Shown: positions 1-8,798, numbered from the stretch's first letter. The stretch is DNA of 64,000 nt from JBBQZO01 sp038207625 (GCA_038207625.1 JBBQZO010000007.1:62001-126000), one strand, 5' to 3'. Notes: generated by a model not told the origin, from the letters alone. Made by a program: numbers and translations.

Positions 1-1
1 G

Positions 2-886
2 GCCAACGCCTACCGGGCGATGGCGCTGCTGTTCGCCATTCCAACGGCCTTCTATGTCGGCTCGCACCTGTTGCTGAGCAGTTTCGCGCTCGTTGGCATG
101 TCCGAAGCGATCGGCGCCGGCTACGCCTTCCTGCCTTTCGTGCTGCTGGCCGGCCTGTCGATCTTTCCGCTGACGCTGCTCGAGAGCATGCTCGCCGCCA
201 GTCCCATCCTGCTGGCGCAGCTGGTGGCCGGATACTTGAGCTGGCCGTCGATGGACTGGCGGTCGCTCTCCGGCGCCTTCTGGTTGCTGGTGTTGATCAC
301 CGGTGTGGCCGGGCTGGCTGGCGTGTGCCAGCTGGCATTCATGATCGCGCTGGTGCGCCAGGCGATCCGCGATCCCTTGACCGGCGCGTTTTCGCGCTGC
401 AGCGGCGAGGAGATCATTGCGCTGCAATTTGCCAATTCTACGCGCAGCGGCGCGCCGCTGACGGTGGCCTTCATCGACCTGGATCACTTCAAGAGCATCA
501 ACGACCGCGACGGCCACGAGGCCGGCGACGGCGTGCTGATGGCGATGGTCGACATCGTGAGCCGTCACCTGCGCCACGGCGACATGCTGGTGCGCTGGGG
601 CGGCGAGGAATTCTTGCTGCTCATGCCCGACACCGGCGTGTATCAGGCCGAGCTGGTCATACAGCGCCTGCGCCTGGTTGGCTTCGGGCTGCGCCCGGAC
701 GGCGCGCCCGTGACCGCCAGCATTGGCCTGGCCGAACGCGACCTCGAGCGGGTGGCTAACTGGCGCGGGTTGGTCGACATCGCCGATCGGCGCATGTACC
801 GTGCCAAGGAGGGCGGACGCGACCGCGTCGTCAGCCGCGCCAAGGCCACGCTGGCGCTGGCCGCACGCCTGCCCGACGCGGCCTGA
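2..886 (+). CDS. diguanylate cyclase (GGDEF domain), 5' partial
   Basis: Synthesises the second messenger c-di-GMP from two GTP. The reading frame is open to the left edge of the window, so the true start is probably upstream; the first in-window ATG is at 20. Counting from that ATG, residues 1-115 are several hydrophobic membrane segments, followed by a GGDEF domain. The active-site motif GGEEF (residues 194-198) is intact, with the metal-binding Asp in FIDLDHFKSIND. An inhibitory I-site, RHGD, lies five residues before GGEEF, so product feedback is expected. It ends about 110 bases before the converging hybrid kinase. The sensory input of the membrane part is unknown. The family call is firm; the ligand is not inferable. 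Confidence 0.9.
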   Translation, partial: ANAYRAMALLFAIPTAFYVGSHLLLSSFALVGMSEAIGAGYAFLPFVLLAGLSIFPLTLLESMLAASPILLAQLVAGYLSWPSMDWRSLSGAFWLLVLITGVAGLAGVCQLAFMIALVRQAIRDPLTGAFSRCSGEEIIALQFANSTRSGAPLTVAFIDLDHFKSINDRDGHEAGDGVLMAMVDIVSRHLRHGDMLVRWGGEEFLLLMPDTGVYQAELVIQRLRLVGFGLRPDGAPVTASIGLAERDLERVANWRGLVDIADRRMYRAKEGGRDRVVSRAKATLALAARLPDAA

Positions 887-995
887 CGCGCCGCCGTCGC
901 GCCGTGTGGCCGCGCGCCACCGGCGTGTCGGTCCGCCACGGTGTGGCGCGCGCACGGGTCTAGGGGGGCGCGCCAGAACGCACCGCTGGCCAAGC

Positions 996-3416
996 TTATC
1001 GTGCTGCCAAGACGCTGAGCAGGTGCTGGCGGGCGATCTCAAATTCGCGCTGCAGGCGCGCGTGCAGCGCCGCGGCGCCGCCCAGCTGGCCTTCGTTGGC
1101 GCAGCGTTCGAGTTCGACGCAATGCGCGTGCATGCGTTGCGCGCCCAGGTTGTCGATGCCCGACAAGAAGCGGTGCGCACAGGCGGCCAGCGCCGTCGCA
1201 TTTTGCTGGGCGATGGCGCGCGCGATGTGATCGAGGTGCAATGGCGAGTCGGTGATGAACAAGTTGATGATCTCGACGACCAGGGTCGGATTGTTCTCGT
1301 CCTCGAGCGCGCGCAATTGATCGATGCGGCGCCGGTCGATGACTGCCGCGCCATTGTCGGGCGGGACATTGTCGCCACCGCCGGCGACGCGCTTGAGCAC
1401 CGCGCTCAGGTCGTTCAATTCGAGCGGCTTGGACACATACGCGTCCATGCCGGCGGCCAGACAGTGTTCGCGGTCGCCCGGCATCGCGCTGGCGGTCATC
1501 GCAATCACGCGCGGCAGGGCCTTGCCGGCGTGGCGCAAGCGCAGCCGGCGGGTCGCTTCCAGGCCGTCCATCTCCGGCATCTGCACATCCATCAGTACCA
1601 CGTCGTAGTGTTGCCGCTCGAGCGCCGCGAGCACCTCGACGCCATTGCCGACGACGTCGGCGCGATAACCCAAGTGCTGCAGCAGCTGCTGCAGCACTTT
1701 CTGGTTGATCGCATTGTCCTCGGCCACCAGGATCGCCAGCGGCAGCGCATCGGCCATGCGCCCGCGCCGGGGCGCCGTCTGCGCGGGCACGTGCACCGGC
1801 CCGATCCGCAGCGCGTGCAGCAGCACGTCGAACAGCGCGGTCGGCTTGATCGGCTTGTTCAGGCAGGCGGCGAACTGCACCTTCGACATGCTCACGTTGC
1901 GCGGCCGGTGCGCCACCGACGTGAGCATGATCAGGGGCAGCGCGTCGGCGTCGCGGTATTTGCGGATCTCGCTGGCCAGCCCGATGCCGTCCATGTTGGG
2001 CATGCGCATGTCGAGGATGGCGACGTCGAACGCGTGGCCGTGGCGCACGAAGTCGAGTGCCTCGACGGCCGACACGGCGGCCGAGGGCACCATGCCCCAC
2101 AACAGCGACTGCTTGACCAGGATGCGCCGGTTGGTCGCATTATCGTCCACGATCAGCAACCGCTTGCCCGACAGCGCCGACGCGCTTTCCTGCAGCACGC
2201 TGTGGGCCAGCAGCGTGCCGCTCGCATCGGCCACGATGGTGAAGCAGAAGGTCGAGCCGACGCCTAACACGCTGTCGACCCACATCCGTCCGCCCATCAC
2301 CTCGGCCAGGCGCTTGCTGATAGTCAGGCCCAGGCCGGTGCCGCCGTACTTGCGCGTGGTCGAGGCGTCCACCTGGGTGAACGACTGGAACAGTTCGGCG
2401 AGGCGCTCGGACGGAATGCCGATGCCGGTGTCGCGCACTGCGAAGGCGATCTCGTGGCGCTGCTCGTCGAGCAAGGTGGCCGTGACCGACACCACCACCT
2501 CGCCGTGCGCGGTGAACTTGACCGAGTTCGACAGCAGGTTCACCAGCACCTGGCGCAGCCGGGTGACGTCACCGAGCAGCGCGGCGGGCACGCTGTCATC
2601 GATGAAGTAGGCCAGGTTGAGGTCTTTCTCCGAGGCGCCCGAGGACAGCAGGTCGAGCGACTCCTCGATGCAGCGGCGCAGGTCGAACGGATGGCGCTCG
2701 ATTTCCAGTTTGCCAATCTCGATCTTGGAATAGTCGAGGATGTCATTGATCAAGGACAGCAGCACCTCGCCGCTGGCGCGGATGGTCTGGGTGTAGTCGC
2801 GCTGCTCGTCGTCGATCGGAGTATTGAGCAGCAGGCTGGTCATGCCGATCACCGCGTTCAAGGGGGTGCGGATCTCGTGGCTCATATTGGCCAGAAACAT
2901 GCTCTTGGCCCTCATCGCCGCTTCGGCCGTTTCCTTGGCCTGTTCCAAGGCGCGCTCGTAGGCCTTGCGCGCCGAAATGTCGCGCAGGATCACGGTGTAA
3001 ATCAGGCCGCCGTCACCTTGCAGTTTCGAGATGGTCGCCTCGGCGGGAAACTCGCTGCCGTCGCGGCGCATCGCAAAAATGCCGCGCCGCTCGGCCATCT
3101 GGCGCGCGCTGGCCGGCGAGGTGGCAAAGCGTGCGATATGGCCGCCATGTTCGCCGTGATAACGCGTTGGCAGCAGCATGTTGAGCGGCTGGCCGTCGAT
3201 GTCGGCCGCGCTCCAGCCGAACAGTCGCTCGGCGCCCTGATTGAACAGGATGATCTGGAACGTGTGGTCGACACAAATGATGGCGTCGTCAGCGATGCTG
3301 AGGATGCCGTTCAGTTGCACCGCCGTCAGGCTATTGCTGCGCATGGCGGCGGGGCTGGTGACTGGACGGTCGGACGACGCGAAAACGCATTGGCGGGAAG
3401 GGCGCAAGGGCTGCAT
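996..3416 (-). CDS. PAS hybrid histidine kinase (HisKA-HATPase-REC-REC-HPt)
   Basis: A cytoplasmic multi-step phosphorelay kinase of BarA/ArcB layout but without membrane segments. Domains in order: a PAS domain just after the N-terminus, HisKA with the phospho-acceptor H180 in SHEIRTPLNA, HATPase with NLLSNSVKFT, DTGIGIP and GGTGLGL boxes, receiver 1 with D469, receiver 2 with D610, and a C-terminal HPt domain with H748 in AHRFLSG. All phosphotransfer residues are present, so it should be a working relay. The frame stays open upstream, but the PAS domain begins shortly after ATG 3416 (806 aa) or ATG 3344 (782 aa). Neither start has a convincing ribosome-binding site. It is divergent from the cytochrome cluster; whether it controls that cluster is unknown. 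Confidence 0.88.
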   Translation of the reverse strand: MQPLRPSRQCVFASSDRPVTSPAAMRSNSLTAVQLNGILSIADDAIICVDHTFQIILFNQGAERLFGWSAADIDGQPLNMLLPTRYHGEHGGHIARFATSPASARQMAERRGIFAMRRDGSEFPAEATISKLQGDGGLIYTVILRDISARKAYERALEQAKETAEAAMRAKSMFLANMSHEIRTPLNAVIGMTSLLLNTPIDDEQRDYTQTIRASGEVLLSLINDILDYSKIEIGKLEIERHPFDLRRCIEESLDLLSSGASEKDLNLAYFIDDSVPAALLGDVTRLRQVLVNLLSNSVKFTAHGEVVVSVTATLLDEQRHEIAFAVRDTGIGIPSERLAELFQSFTQVDASTTRKYGGTGLGLTISKRLAEVMGGRMWVDSVLGVGSTFCFTIVADASGTLLAHSVLQESASALSGKRLLIVDDNATNRRILVKQSLLWGMVPSAAVSAVEALDFVRHGHAFDVAILDMRMPNMDGIGLASEIRKYRDADALPLIMLTSVAHRPRNVSMSKVQFAACLNKPIKPTALFDVLLHALRIGPVHVPAQTAPRRGRMADALPLAILVAEDNAINQKVLQQLLQHLGYRADVVGNGVEVLAALERQHYDVVLMDVQMPEMDGLEATRRLRLRHAGKALPRVIAMTASAMPGDREHCLAAGMDAYVSKPLELNDLSAVLKRVAGGGDNVPPDNGAAVIDRRRIDQLRALEDENNPTLVVEIINLFITDSPLHLDHIARAIAQQNATALAACAHRFLSGIDNLGAQRMHAHCVELERCANEGQLGGAAALHARLQREFEIARQHLLSVLAAR

Positions 3417-3762
3417 TGTCGATTCGCCAGGCGCCGACCGGAATGCGGGGCGATGCGGCGGGCGTGCGGCCGGCGGCCCGGGTGGGACGGCGACCGTACC
3501 CAAGCATAACCGGGATGTTGTGTTGCGACAATCGACATCGGGCGCTGCGTGCGCGATTGCCTCAGCGCCGTTGCGCCGATGCCGCATCGGATGCGGCCGA
3601 TGGCGCGTTGGAGCCGGCCAGCGCGTCGGCCCGGCTCCGCTGTGCGTCGGGCTCGCCGAGCGCATCGGCAGCGTTTGCCGGTCACTCTGCCGATCAACCA
3701 TTCTCAGCTTTGGCACTGGCCGCTGCGGGCTTTTCTCAGCGCTGGGAAAACCGTTCCATCGC

Positions 3763-3784
3763 GTGGCCGGTCCGAAGCGGCCAC
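3763..3784. promoter_or_regulatory. possible enhancer dyad (GTGGCCG-N8-CGGCCAC)
   Basis: A perfect 7-bp inverted repeat with an 8-base spacer, centred about 97 bases upstream of the putative sigma-54 promoter of the cytochrome cluster. That is the usual distance for an enhancer-binding-protein site. A dyad with the same GTGGC/GCCAC half-sites sits at the same distance before the ccsA operon. In GC-rich DNA such dyads can arise by chance. Confidence 0.35.
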
Positions 3785-3870
3785 CGCGCGGGGCCGGATG
3801 GACGTCGACGCCCGGGCCATCGCCCCGCAGCGATTGGCCATGCCCGCCTTGATGGGCGCGGAATCGCACG

Positions 3871-3887
3871 TGGCCTTGATCTTGCTT
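3871..3887 (+). promoter_or_regulatory. putative sigma-54 (-24/-12) promoter
   Basis: TGGCC at 3871-3875 and TTGCTT at 3882-3887, with exactly ten bases between the invariant GG and GC. This matches the sigma-54 consensus TGGCA-N6-TTGCW at all key positions but one. The predicted transcription start is near 3897, giving a leader of about 63 bases before the ATG at 3960. Two NtrC-type activators with intact GAFTGA loops are encoded downstream in the window. Confidence 0.5.
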
Positions 3888-3959
3888 ATGTACCACTGTG
3901 GCGCAGTCGTCGCATCGCTCAGATCGCATTCTCGAGTTACATCAATTAGTGAGGAAATC

Positions 3960-4313
3960 ATGACATCAGCACCCCGTATCGCCTCTTTACTCGCCGTCGT
4001 CGCGTTCAGCGCGGCCGGGCTGGTCGCACCGACGGCCTATGCCGGCGTCGATGCCGCCGCCGCCGAATCGATGGTTCGCCAGAATGGTTGTTTCAAGTGC
4101 CACTCGATCGACAAGAAGAAGGACGGCCCCGCGTACCGCGAGGTGGCCGCCAAGTACAAGGGCAAGTCGGACGCCGAAGCGCGCCTGATTACCCATATCA
4201 CGACGGGCGAAAAAGCCAAGTTTCCAGACGGTCATGAAGAGGATCACAAGATCATCAAGACCAAGGACATGAACGAAATCAAGAACGTCGTTCAGTGGAT
4301 CCTGTCGCTCTAA
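3960..4313 (+). CDS. periplasmic monoheme class I cytochrome c (MtoD-like)
   Basis: A small soluble electron carrier of 117 aa. Residues 1-28 form a Sec signal peptide ending AYA, followed by one heme c motif, CFKCH (residues 44-48). The probable sixth ligand is M104 in a Lys-rich C-terminal half. The start is fixed by the strong site GAGGAAATC just before ATG 3960. It is the first gene of the cluster with the decaheme cytochrome, the barrel and the tetraheme cytochrome. In Sideroxydans a monoheme MtoD accompanies MtoA, MtoB and CymA and is thought to shuttle electrons in the periplasm; the same role is inferred here from context. Cytochrome identity is certain; orthology to MtoD is not tested. 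Confidence 0.9.
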   Translation: MTSAPRIASLLAVVAFSAAGLVAPTAYAGVDAAAAESMVRQNGCFKCHSIDKKKDGPAYREVAAKYKGKSDAEARLITHITTGEKAKFPDGHEEDHKIIKTKDMNEIKNVVQWILSL

Positions 4314-4455
4314 CGTGGCGCGGCGCGGGCCGTGGCGGGGCCGCGCAAACGCGTGCCGGAGCATGAAAAAAAGCGTGAGGGCGTCGCACGGTGCGCCAGA
4401 GACAAACACCAGGCGTTCCTTTTCGCTTAGAAAATAATTTCTCGGGAGAGATAAC

Positions 4456-5427
4456 ATGAAGTACATGCGACAACTGTTGGCGATCGTCGGAATCATCGGC
4501 GCCATGGGATTGAGTGGTGCGGCGCGGGCCCAAGAGCCGGTCAAACCGGTGGACCGAAGCTTGAAAGGTGACGCTGTCTGCACGCGTTGCCACGACGAGT
4601 CCGAAACCAAGGCCGTGTTGTCGGTGTATCAGGCCAAGCACGGCGTCAAGGGCGACGTCCGTACGCCGGGCTGCCAGTCATGCCACGGTGCCAGTGAAAA
4701 ACACGTCAACGGCGATCCCAACGTGAAAGGCAAGGCCGCACCGGACGTGGTGTTTGCCAAGGGCGCATATGCCGCCTCCGATCCGAAGGCGCGCGCCGAA
4801 CAGTGCCTCTCCTGCCACAAGGGCAGTGCGCGTTCCCATTGGGAAGGCAGCCAGCATCAGAACAATAAACTGGCCTGCAACGATTGCCACACGACCCACA
4901 CGGCGAACGACAAGGTGCTCAACAAGAAAACCCAGCCGGAAGTGTGCTACGCCTGCCACAAAGAGCAGCGCGCCGACAGCCACAAGATTTCCGCCCATCC
5001 TATCGGGGCTGGCAAGATCGGCTGTTCCGATTGCCACAATCCGCACGGTTCGGCCGGTCCGAAATTGCTCAAGAAAAATACCGTGACCGAGACCTGCTAT
5101 TCCTGCCACGCGGAAAAACGCGGTCCTTTCCTGTGGGAGCACCAGCCGGTCAGCGAGAGCTGCACCAACTGCCACACGCCGCATGGTTCGAACATCACGC
5201 CGCTGCTCAAATCGCGCGCGCCTTTCCTGTGCCAGGAATGCCATAACGGTCCGCACAACAGCAAGGCTCCCTATGCGGGTGCGGTGGGCGGCATTCAGGC
5301 CGGCCTGGCAGGCACGGCGACCGCGCCAGCCAATCCGAACAGCAACGCGACAGGACGGGCTTGCCAAAACTGTCACAGCATGGTGCACGGCTCGAACAGC
5401 CCCGCTGGCGCCCTCCTGCAACGTTAA
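4456..5427 (+). CDS. mtoA: periplasmic decaheme cytochrome c, MtrA/MtoA/DmsE family
   Basis: Carries electrons across the outer membrane inside an MtrB-type barrel. The protein is 323 aa, close to MtrA. Residues 1-25 are a signal peptide ending ARA. Ten CXXCH motifs begin at residues 42, 73, 117, 141, 164, 190, 214, 236, 259 and 303, the exact count for the DmsE/MtrA family. A site GGGAGAG precedes the ATG. The barrel gene follows 21 bases after the stop, the usual partner order. No surface MtrC/OmcA decaheme lipoprotein is encoded nearby, which matches the two-part MtoAB/PioAB conduits more than the Shewanella three-part complex. Electron direction (Fe(II) oxidation or extracellular reduction) cannot be read from sequence. 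The symbol is used by analogy. Confidence 0.92.
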   Translation: MKYMRQLLAIVGIIGAMGLSGAARAQEPVKPVDRSLKGDAVCTRCHDESETKAVLSVYQAKHGVKGDVRTPGCQSCHGASEKHVNGDPNVKGKAAPDVVFAKGAYAASDPKARAEQCLSCHKGSARSHWEGSQHQNNKLACNDCHTTHTANDKVLNKKTQPEVCYACHKEQRADSHKISAHPIGAGKIGCSDCHNPHGSAGPKLLKKNTVTETCYSCHAEKRGPFLWEHQPVSESCTNCHTPHGSNITPLLKSRAPFLCQECHNGPHNSKAPYAGAVGGIQAGLAGTATAPANPNSNATGRACQNCHSMVHGSNSPAGALLQR

Positions 5428-5448
5428 TCGCATCGATTGGAGTTTGTG

Positions 5449-7914
5449 ATGAGAACCTACAAAGAAAATCTTGCACATGATGTGCTCACGCTGGCTGTGC
5501 GCGCTGCGCTGGCCGCGATGTTCGCCCTGCCGCTGGCAGTCCACGCCGGCGACGGCGACGACGAGGCGGCAGCCTTGAAACGCCCGGTCAGCGTCGTCGA
5601 ACTGGGCGTGCTGAACGTATCGAAGGACAGCGCCAAGTTCGGTGAATACAACGGCCTGAACAAGGCCAATGCTTACGCGGTGGGCAATATCGACCTGCGC
5701 GGCGGCGACGGCTACGGCGGCGGCGATGGCCTCACCCGCTGGAGCCTTTCCGGCAGCGACTTGGGGACCAGCGCGCGCGAGCTGGGCGCCAGCATGGCCA
5801 AGCAGGGCCGCTGGAATGTGGGCCTGCGGGTCGATGAATTGACCCACAACATCAGCGACAGCTATCAGACGCCGTTCCTGGGTGCGCTGGGCGACAATAA
5901 TTTCGTGTTGCCGGCTGGCTTTGGCATCATCAACACCACCGCGCTGACGGGCAAGAACAATCCGCTGGTGGGCACGCGCAACATGACGCCGGGCCAGTTG
6001 TCGTCGTTTCGCACGGAGGACATCGGCAGCTCGCGCACCAAATCGACGCTGGCCGCCGGCTTCACCCTCAACGAGCAATGGAGCACGCAGTTTGAATACA
6101 GTCGTTTGAAACAGAACGGTGCCAAGCTGATCAATGGCTCCTCGTCGGACGCGCGCACCGGCGCCGGTGCGGCCGGCACCTGGGCCAAGGAGGCGATGGT
6201 CACACTGATGAATCCGACCAATTACACCACGGACAACTTCAGTGCCGGGCTCAATTGGGTCGGCGACAAGGGCTTTGCGTCTGCGACCTATCTGGGCTCG
6301 CTGTTTACCGACGGCTACGACAGTCTGTCCTGGCAAAGTCCGATGGGCACCGGTAGTGCCACCACCGGCGCCACCACCACCACCTTGGCGGGCGGCTATC
6401 AGCAAAACATGCTCAGCACCGCGCCCAGCAATGTGTTCCATCAGATGAACCTGACGGGCGGGTATGCGCTCAGCAGCAGCACCCGGCTGGTCGGTGGCTT
6501 GTCCTACGGGCGCAACACGCAGAACAATGGCTATCTGGTTGACTTGATGCAGACGGGCGGCTTGCCCAAGAGCTCGCTCGACGCGCTGGTTGTGACCACC
6601 CACGCGAACCTGAAGCTGACCAATTCCTCGGTCAAGGATCTGGCCTTGTCGGCCGGACTCAAATACAACGAACGCGACAACCGCACCGCGTCGGATGTGT
6701 ACCGGATGTTCGATATCGGCGGCGGTCCTGCCGCTGCCGCCAACTCGGGCACCCGGCGCACCGAAATCAACGCCCCGTACAGTTTGCGGCGCAGCGAGTT
6801 TGAGGCCGCCGCCGACTATCGCCTGACCAAGCAGCAGAATCTGCGCCTGGCCTACGGCTATGAGGATGTCAAACGCTGGTGCAACAATATGGCCGGTGCC
6901 GGCGCGCCCGATCCGGCCGTCGTCGGCGTGATCGCCGGCAACGCGGCCTCGCCGGCCGGAGCCAACTGCGTGATCGTCCCGGCCAGCAAAGAAAACAAGC
7001 TGAGTCTGAACTACCGCTTGCGTGCCAGCGACGACGTCGACTTCAATGCCGCTTACGTGTATGCCAAGCGCACTGCGACCATCGACAACAACGCGCTGAC
7101 GCCGCTGAACGACCAGGCCGGCGCGAACGGCACGGGAATTGTCAATGCCAGCAATTACAAAGGCTATCTGGAGTTCTTCGACGCTGGGCGCGCCGAGGAC
7201 CTGTTCAAGGCGGGCGTGAACTGGCAGCTTGGCGAACGCTTTAACCTTGGCCTTAACGGACGCCACACGGTCGATCGCTACGTCGATTCGACCCTGGGCG
7301 TGCAGCGCGGCACCTCGTCGAGCGTGAACCTGGACGCGGCCTTCAACTATTCGGACAACGGCGTGCTGGCCGCTTACGTGAGCAACCAGCAACGCGCCCG
7401 CTCGATGTTGTCGGGCGCCTCCGGGCTGGGCGCCACCGACAACGCAACGAGCTATGCGGCACTGGTGGCGCCGACCAATATCTGGGCCAATAGCTTGAGC
7501 GATCGCGACCAGACCTTCGGCATCAACGCCCGCCACAAGGGGCTGATGGGCGGCAAGCTGGAGCTGACGGGCGATGTGTCCATGTCGGTGGGCAAAACCT
7601 CGTATCACACCGATGTGCCCTACTATGTGCCGACCGCCACGGCACCGACTTGCGACGCGCTGACCTCGCTTTCCTGCGGTGACACGCCGACCATCACCAG
7701 CCGCAACCTGACGGTCAAGCTGGCCGGCTACTACCAGCTCAACAAGCAAGGCAAGATTGCGCTCGGCTACCACTTCCAGCGTCAGCGCAGCAACGACTAC
7801 TACTACAACGTGTACCAGGTCGGTTATTCGTCCAGCACGCTGTTGCCGACCAACCAGACGGCGCCGAACTACACCATCAATGTGGTCAGCGCAACGTACG
7901 TGTACACCTTCTAA
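5449..7914 (+). CDS. mtoB: decaheme-associated outer-membrane beta-barrel, MtrB/PioB family
   Basis: The porin sheath that houses the decaheme cytochrome. It is 821 aa, with an N-terminal signal peptide ending about residue 33 (VHA), then long alternating amphipathic strands with Gly/Asn/Thr-rich loops. The C-terminus is YVYTF, ending in the Phe typical of BAM-assembled barrels. ATG 5449 is chosen because GGAG lies six bases upstream; a TTG at 5437 in the same frame is less likely. The CXXC near the mature N-terminus of Shewanella MtrB is absent; Cys residues occur only later (RWCNN, ANCVIV, PTCDALTSLSCGD), in presumed loops. It is adjacent to the decaheme gene. The family call rests on length, barrel features and gene pairing. 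Confidence 0.88.
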   Translation: MRTYKENLAHDVLTLAVRAALAAMFALPLAVHAGDGDDEAAALKRPVSVVELGVLNVSKDSAKFGEYNGLNKANAYAVGNIDLRGGDGYGGGDGLTRWSLSGSDLGTSARELGASMAKQGRWNVGLRVDELTHNISDSYQTPFLGALGDNNFVLPAGFGIINTTALTGKNNPLVGTRNMTPGQLSSFRTEDIGSSRTKSTLAAGFTLNEQWSTQFEYSRLKQNGAKLINGSSSDARTGAGAAGTWAKEAMVTLMNPTNYTTDNFSAGLNWVGDKGFASATYLGSLFTDGYDSLSWQSPMGTGSATTGATTTTLAGGYQQNMLSTAPSNVFHQMNLTGGYALSSSTRLVGGLSYGRNTQNNGYLVDLMQTGGLPKSSLDALVVTTHANLKLTNSSVKDLALSAGLKYNERDNRTASDVYRMFDIGGGPAAAANSGTRRTEINAPYSLRRSEFEAAADYRLTKQQNLRLAYGYEDVKRWCNNMAGAGAPDPAVVGVIAGNAASPAGANCVIVPASKENKLSLNYRLRASDDVDFNAAYVYAKRTATIDNNALTPLNDQAGANGTGIVNASNYKGYLEFFDAGRAEDLFKAGVNWQLGERFNLGLNGRHTVDRYVDSTLGVQRGTSSSVNLDAAFNYSDNGVLAAYVSNQQRARSMLSGASGLGATDNATSYAALVAPTNIWANSLSDRDQTFGINARHKGLMGGKLELTGDVSMSVGKTSYHTDVPYYVPTATAPTCDALTSLSCGDTPTITSRNLTVKLAGYYQLNKQGKIALGYHFQRQRSNDYYYNVYQVGYSSSTLLPTNQTAPNYTINVVSATYVYTF

Positions 7915-7997
7915 TTGGCTGACAGGCGCCGGTACAACGCATCCGTAACGCGGGATGGCCGGCGCACATCGTTTCACGCGGAAAGACGGGCAAACAA

Positions 7998-8141
7998 ATG
8001 ACACTGAAAAAACACGTGGCGAGCATGTTCCACACGCTGCTTGGACACATTCAACGTTCGTGCATCGAACGATGCGACACCTTCTGTGGCTGCTGCAGTT
8101 GTTGTGACGGTATCACGACCATTTACCTCGATACCCACTAG
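7998..8141 (+). CDS. possible 47-aa Cys-rich peptide
   Basis: A short frame between the barrel and tetraheme genes encoding 47 residues, with seven Cys in residues 22-36 (pattern C-x3-C-x3-C-x-CC-x-CC). There is no signal peptide, no CXXCH motif and only a weak upstream ACGGG. I do not recognise it. It could be a metal- or heme-handling peptide, a regulatory leader peptide, or a chance frame. Its location inside an electron-transfer cluster, and a gap of about 280 bases otherwise without function, make it worth recording. Confidence 0.3.
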   Translation: MTLKKHVASMFHTLLGHIQRSCIERCDTFCGCCSCCDGITTIYLDTH

Positions 8142-8195
8142 ACACCTAGCGGCGCGACGCGGCAGCGCAGCGCCCATCTCAAAAAGAGAAAAATC

Positions 8196-8798
8196 ATGAA
8201 TGACGACACGGTAAAGACGTCCCGCCTGGGCAGCTTGTGGGCTGCCTTGCGCAAACCCAGCGCCAAGTATTCCTTGCTGACATTGCTGGTGGCAGGCTTT
8301 GCCACCGGCATCATCTTCTGGGGCGGTTTCAACACCGGCCTGGAGGCGACCAATACGCTTGAGTTCTGCATCTCCTGCCACGAGATGCGCGACAACGTCT
8401 ATCAGGAATACAAGGAAACTATCCATTACAGCAACCGCACCGGTGTGCGCGCGATCTGTTCCGACTGTCACGTGCCCAAGGACTGGACCCACAAGATGGT
8501 GCGCAAGGGCAAGGCCGCCTTCGAAGTGTGGGGCAAGCTGACCGGCAGCATCGACACCAAGGAGAAATTCGAGGCCAAGCGGATGGAATTGGCGACCCAC
8601 GAATGGGAAAGAATGAAGGCGTCCGGCTCGCGCGAGTGCCGCAACTGCCACAACTTCGACGCGATGATGGCGACCAAGCAAAAGCCGAAGGCCCAACTGA
8701 ACCATGCGAAGGCCGTCAAAGAAGGGCTCACCTGCATCGAATGCCACAAGGGGATCGCCCACTTGCTGCCCAAGGAGTACAAGGATCCGGACGAGTGA
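8196..8798 (+). CDS. membrane-anchored tetraheme cytochrome c, NapC/NirT/CymA family
   Basis: A quinol dehydrogenase or quinone reductase linking the inner-membrane quinone pool to periplasmic cytochromes. It is 200 aa, with an N-terminal anchor helix about residues 26-43 (uncleaved) and four heme motifs starting at residues 58 (CISCH), 88 (CSDCH), 148 (CRNCH) and 180 (CIECH). Length and heme spacing fit CymA/NapC. A site AAGAGAAAAA precedes the ATG. No nap, nir or nrf gene is nearby. Its partner is therefore most likely the monoheme and decaheme cytochromes of the same cluster, as CymA is for MtrAB or MtoAB. It could serve either electron direction. Family identity is firm; the partner is inferred from position. 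Confidence 0.92.
   Translation: MNDDTVKTSRLGSLWAALRKPSAKYSLLTLLVAGFATGIIFWGGFNTGLEATNTLEFCISCHEMRDNVYQEYKETIHYSNRTGVRAICSDCHVPKDWTHKMVRKGKAAFEVWGKLTGSIDTKEKFEAKRMELATHEWERMKASGSRECRNCHNFDAMMATKQKPKAQLNHAKAVKEGLTCIECHKGIAHLLPKEYKDPDE

Larger units (their letters stand above)
3417..3959. other. 543-base regulatory gap before the cytochrome cluster
   Basis: No convincing gene is seen between the hybrid kinase and the monoheme cytochrome. The cytochrome frame stays open leftward through part of it, but a signal peptide and a good ribosome-binding site fix the start at 3960. The gap holds a dyad at 3763-3784 and a sigma-54-type promoter at 3871-3887, both listed separately. Confidence 0.6.

Noticed and set aside
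723..2267. 514-codon plus-strand frame opposite the hybrid kinase
   Set aside because: The kinase domains on the minus strand account for the sequence; the plus-strand frame is a bias artefact.
3877..3890. TTGATCTTGCTTAT considered as an FNR box before the cytochrome cluster
   Set aside because: The right half-site (CTTAT) does not match ATCAA; the same bases fit a sigma-54 promoter much better.
4678..8004. 1108-codon open frame on the minus strand opposite the decaheme and barrel genes
   Set aside because: A shadow of GC-rich codon bias: it lies entirely opposite two well-supported exported proteins and has no recognisable domain.
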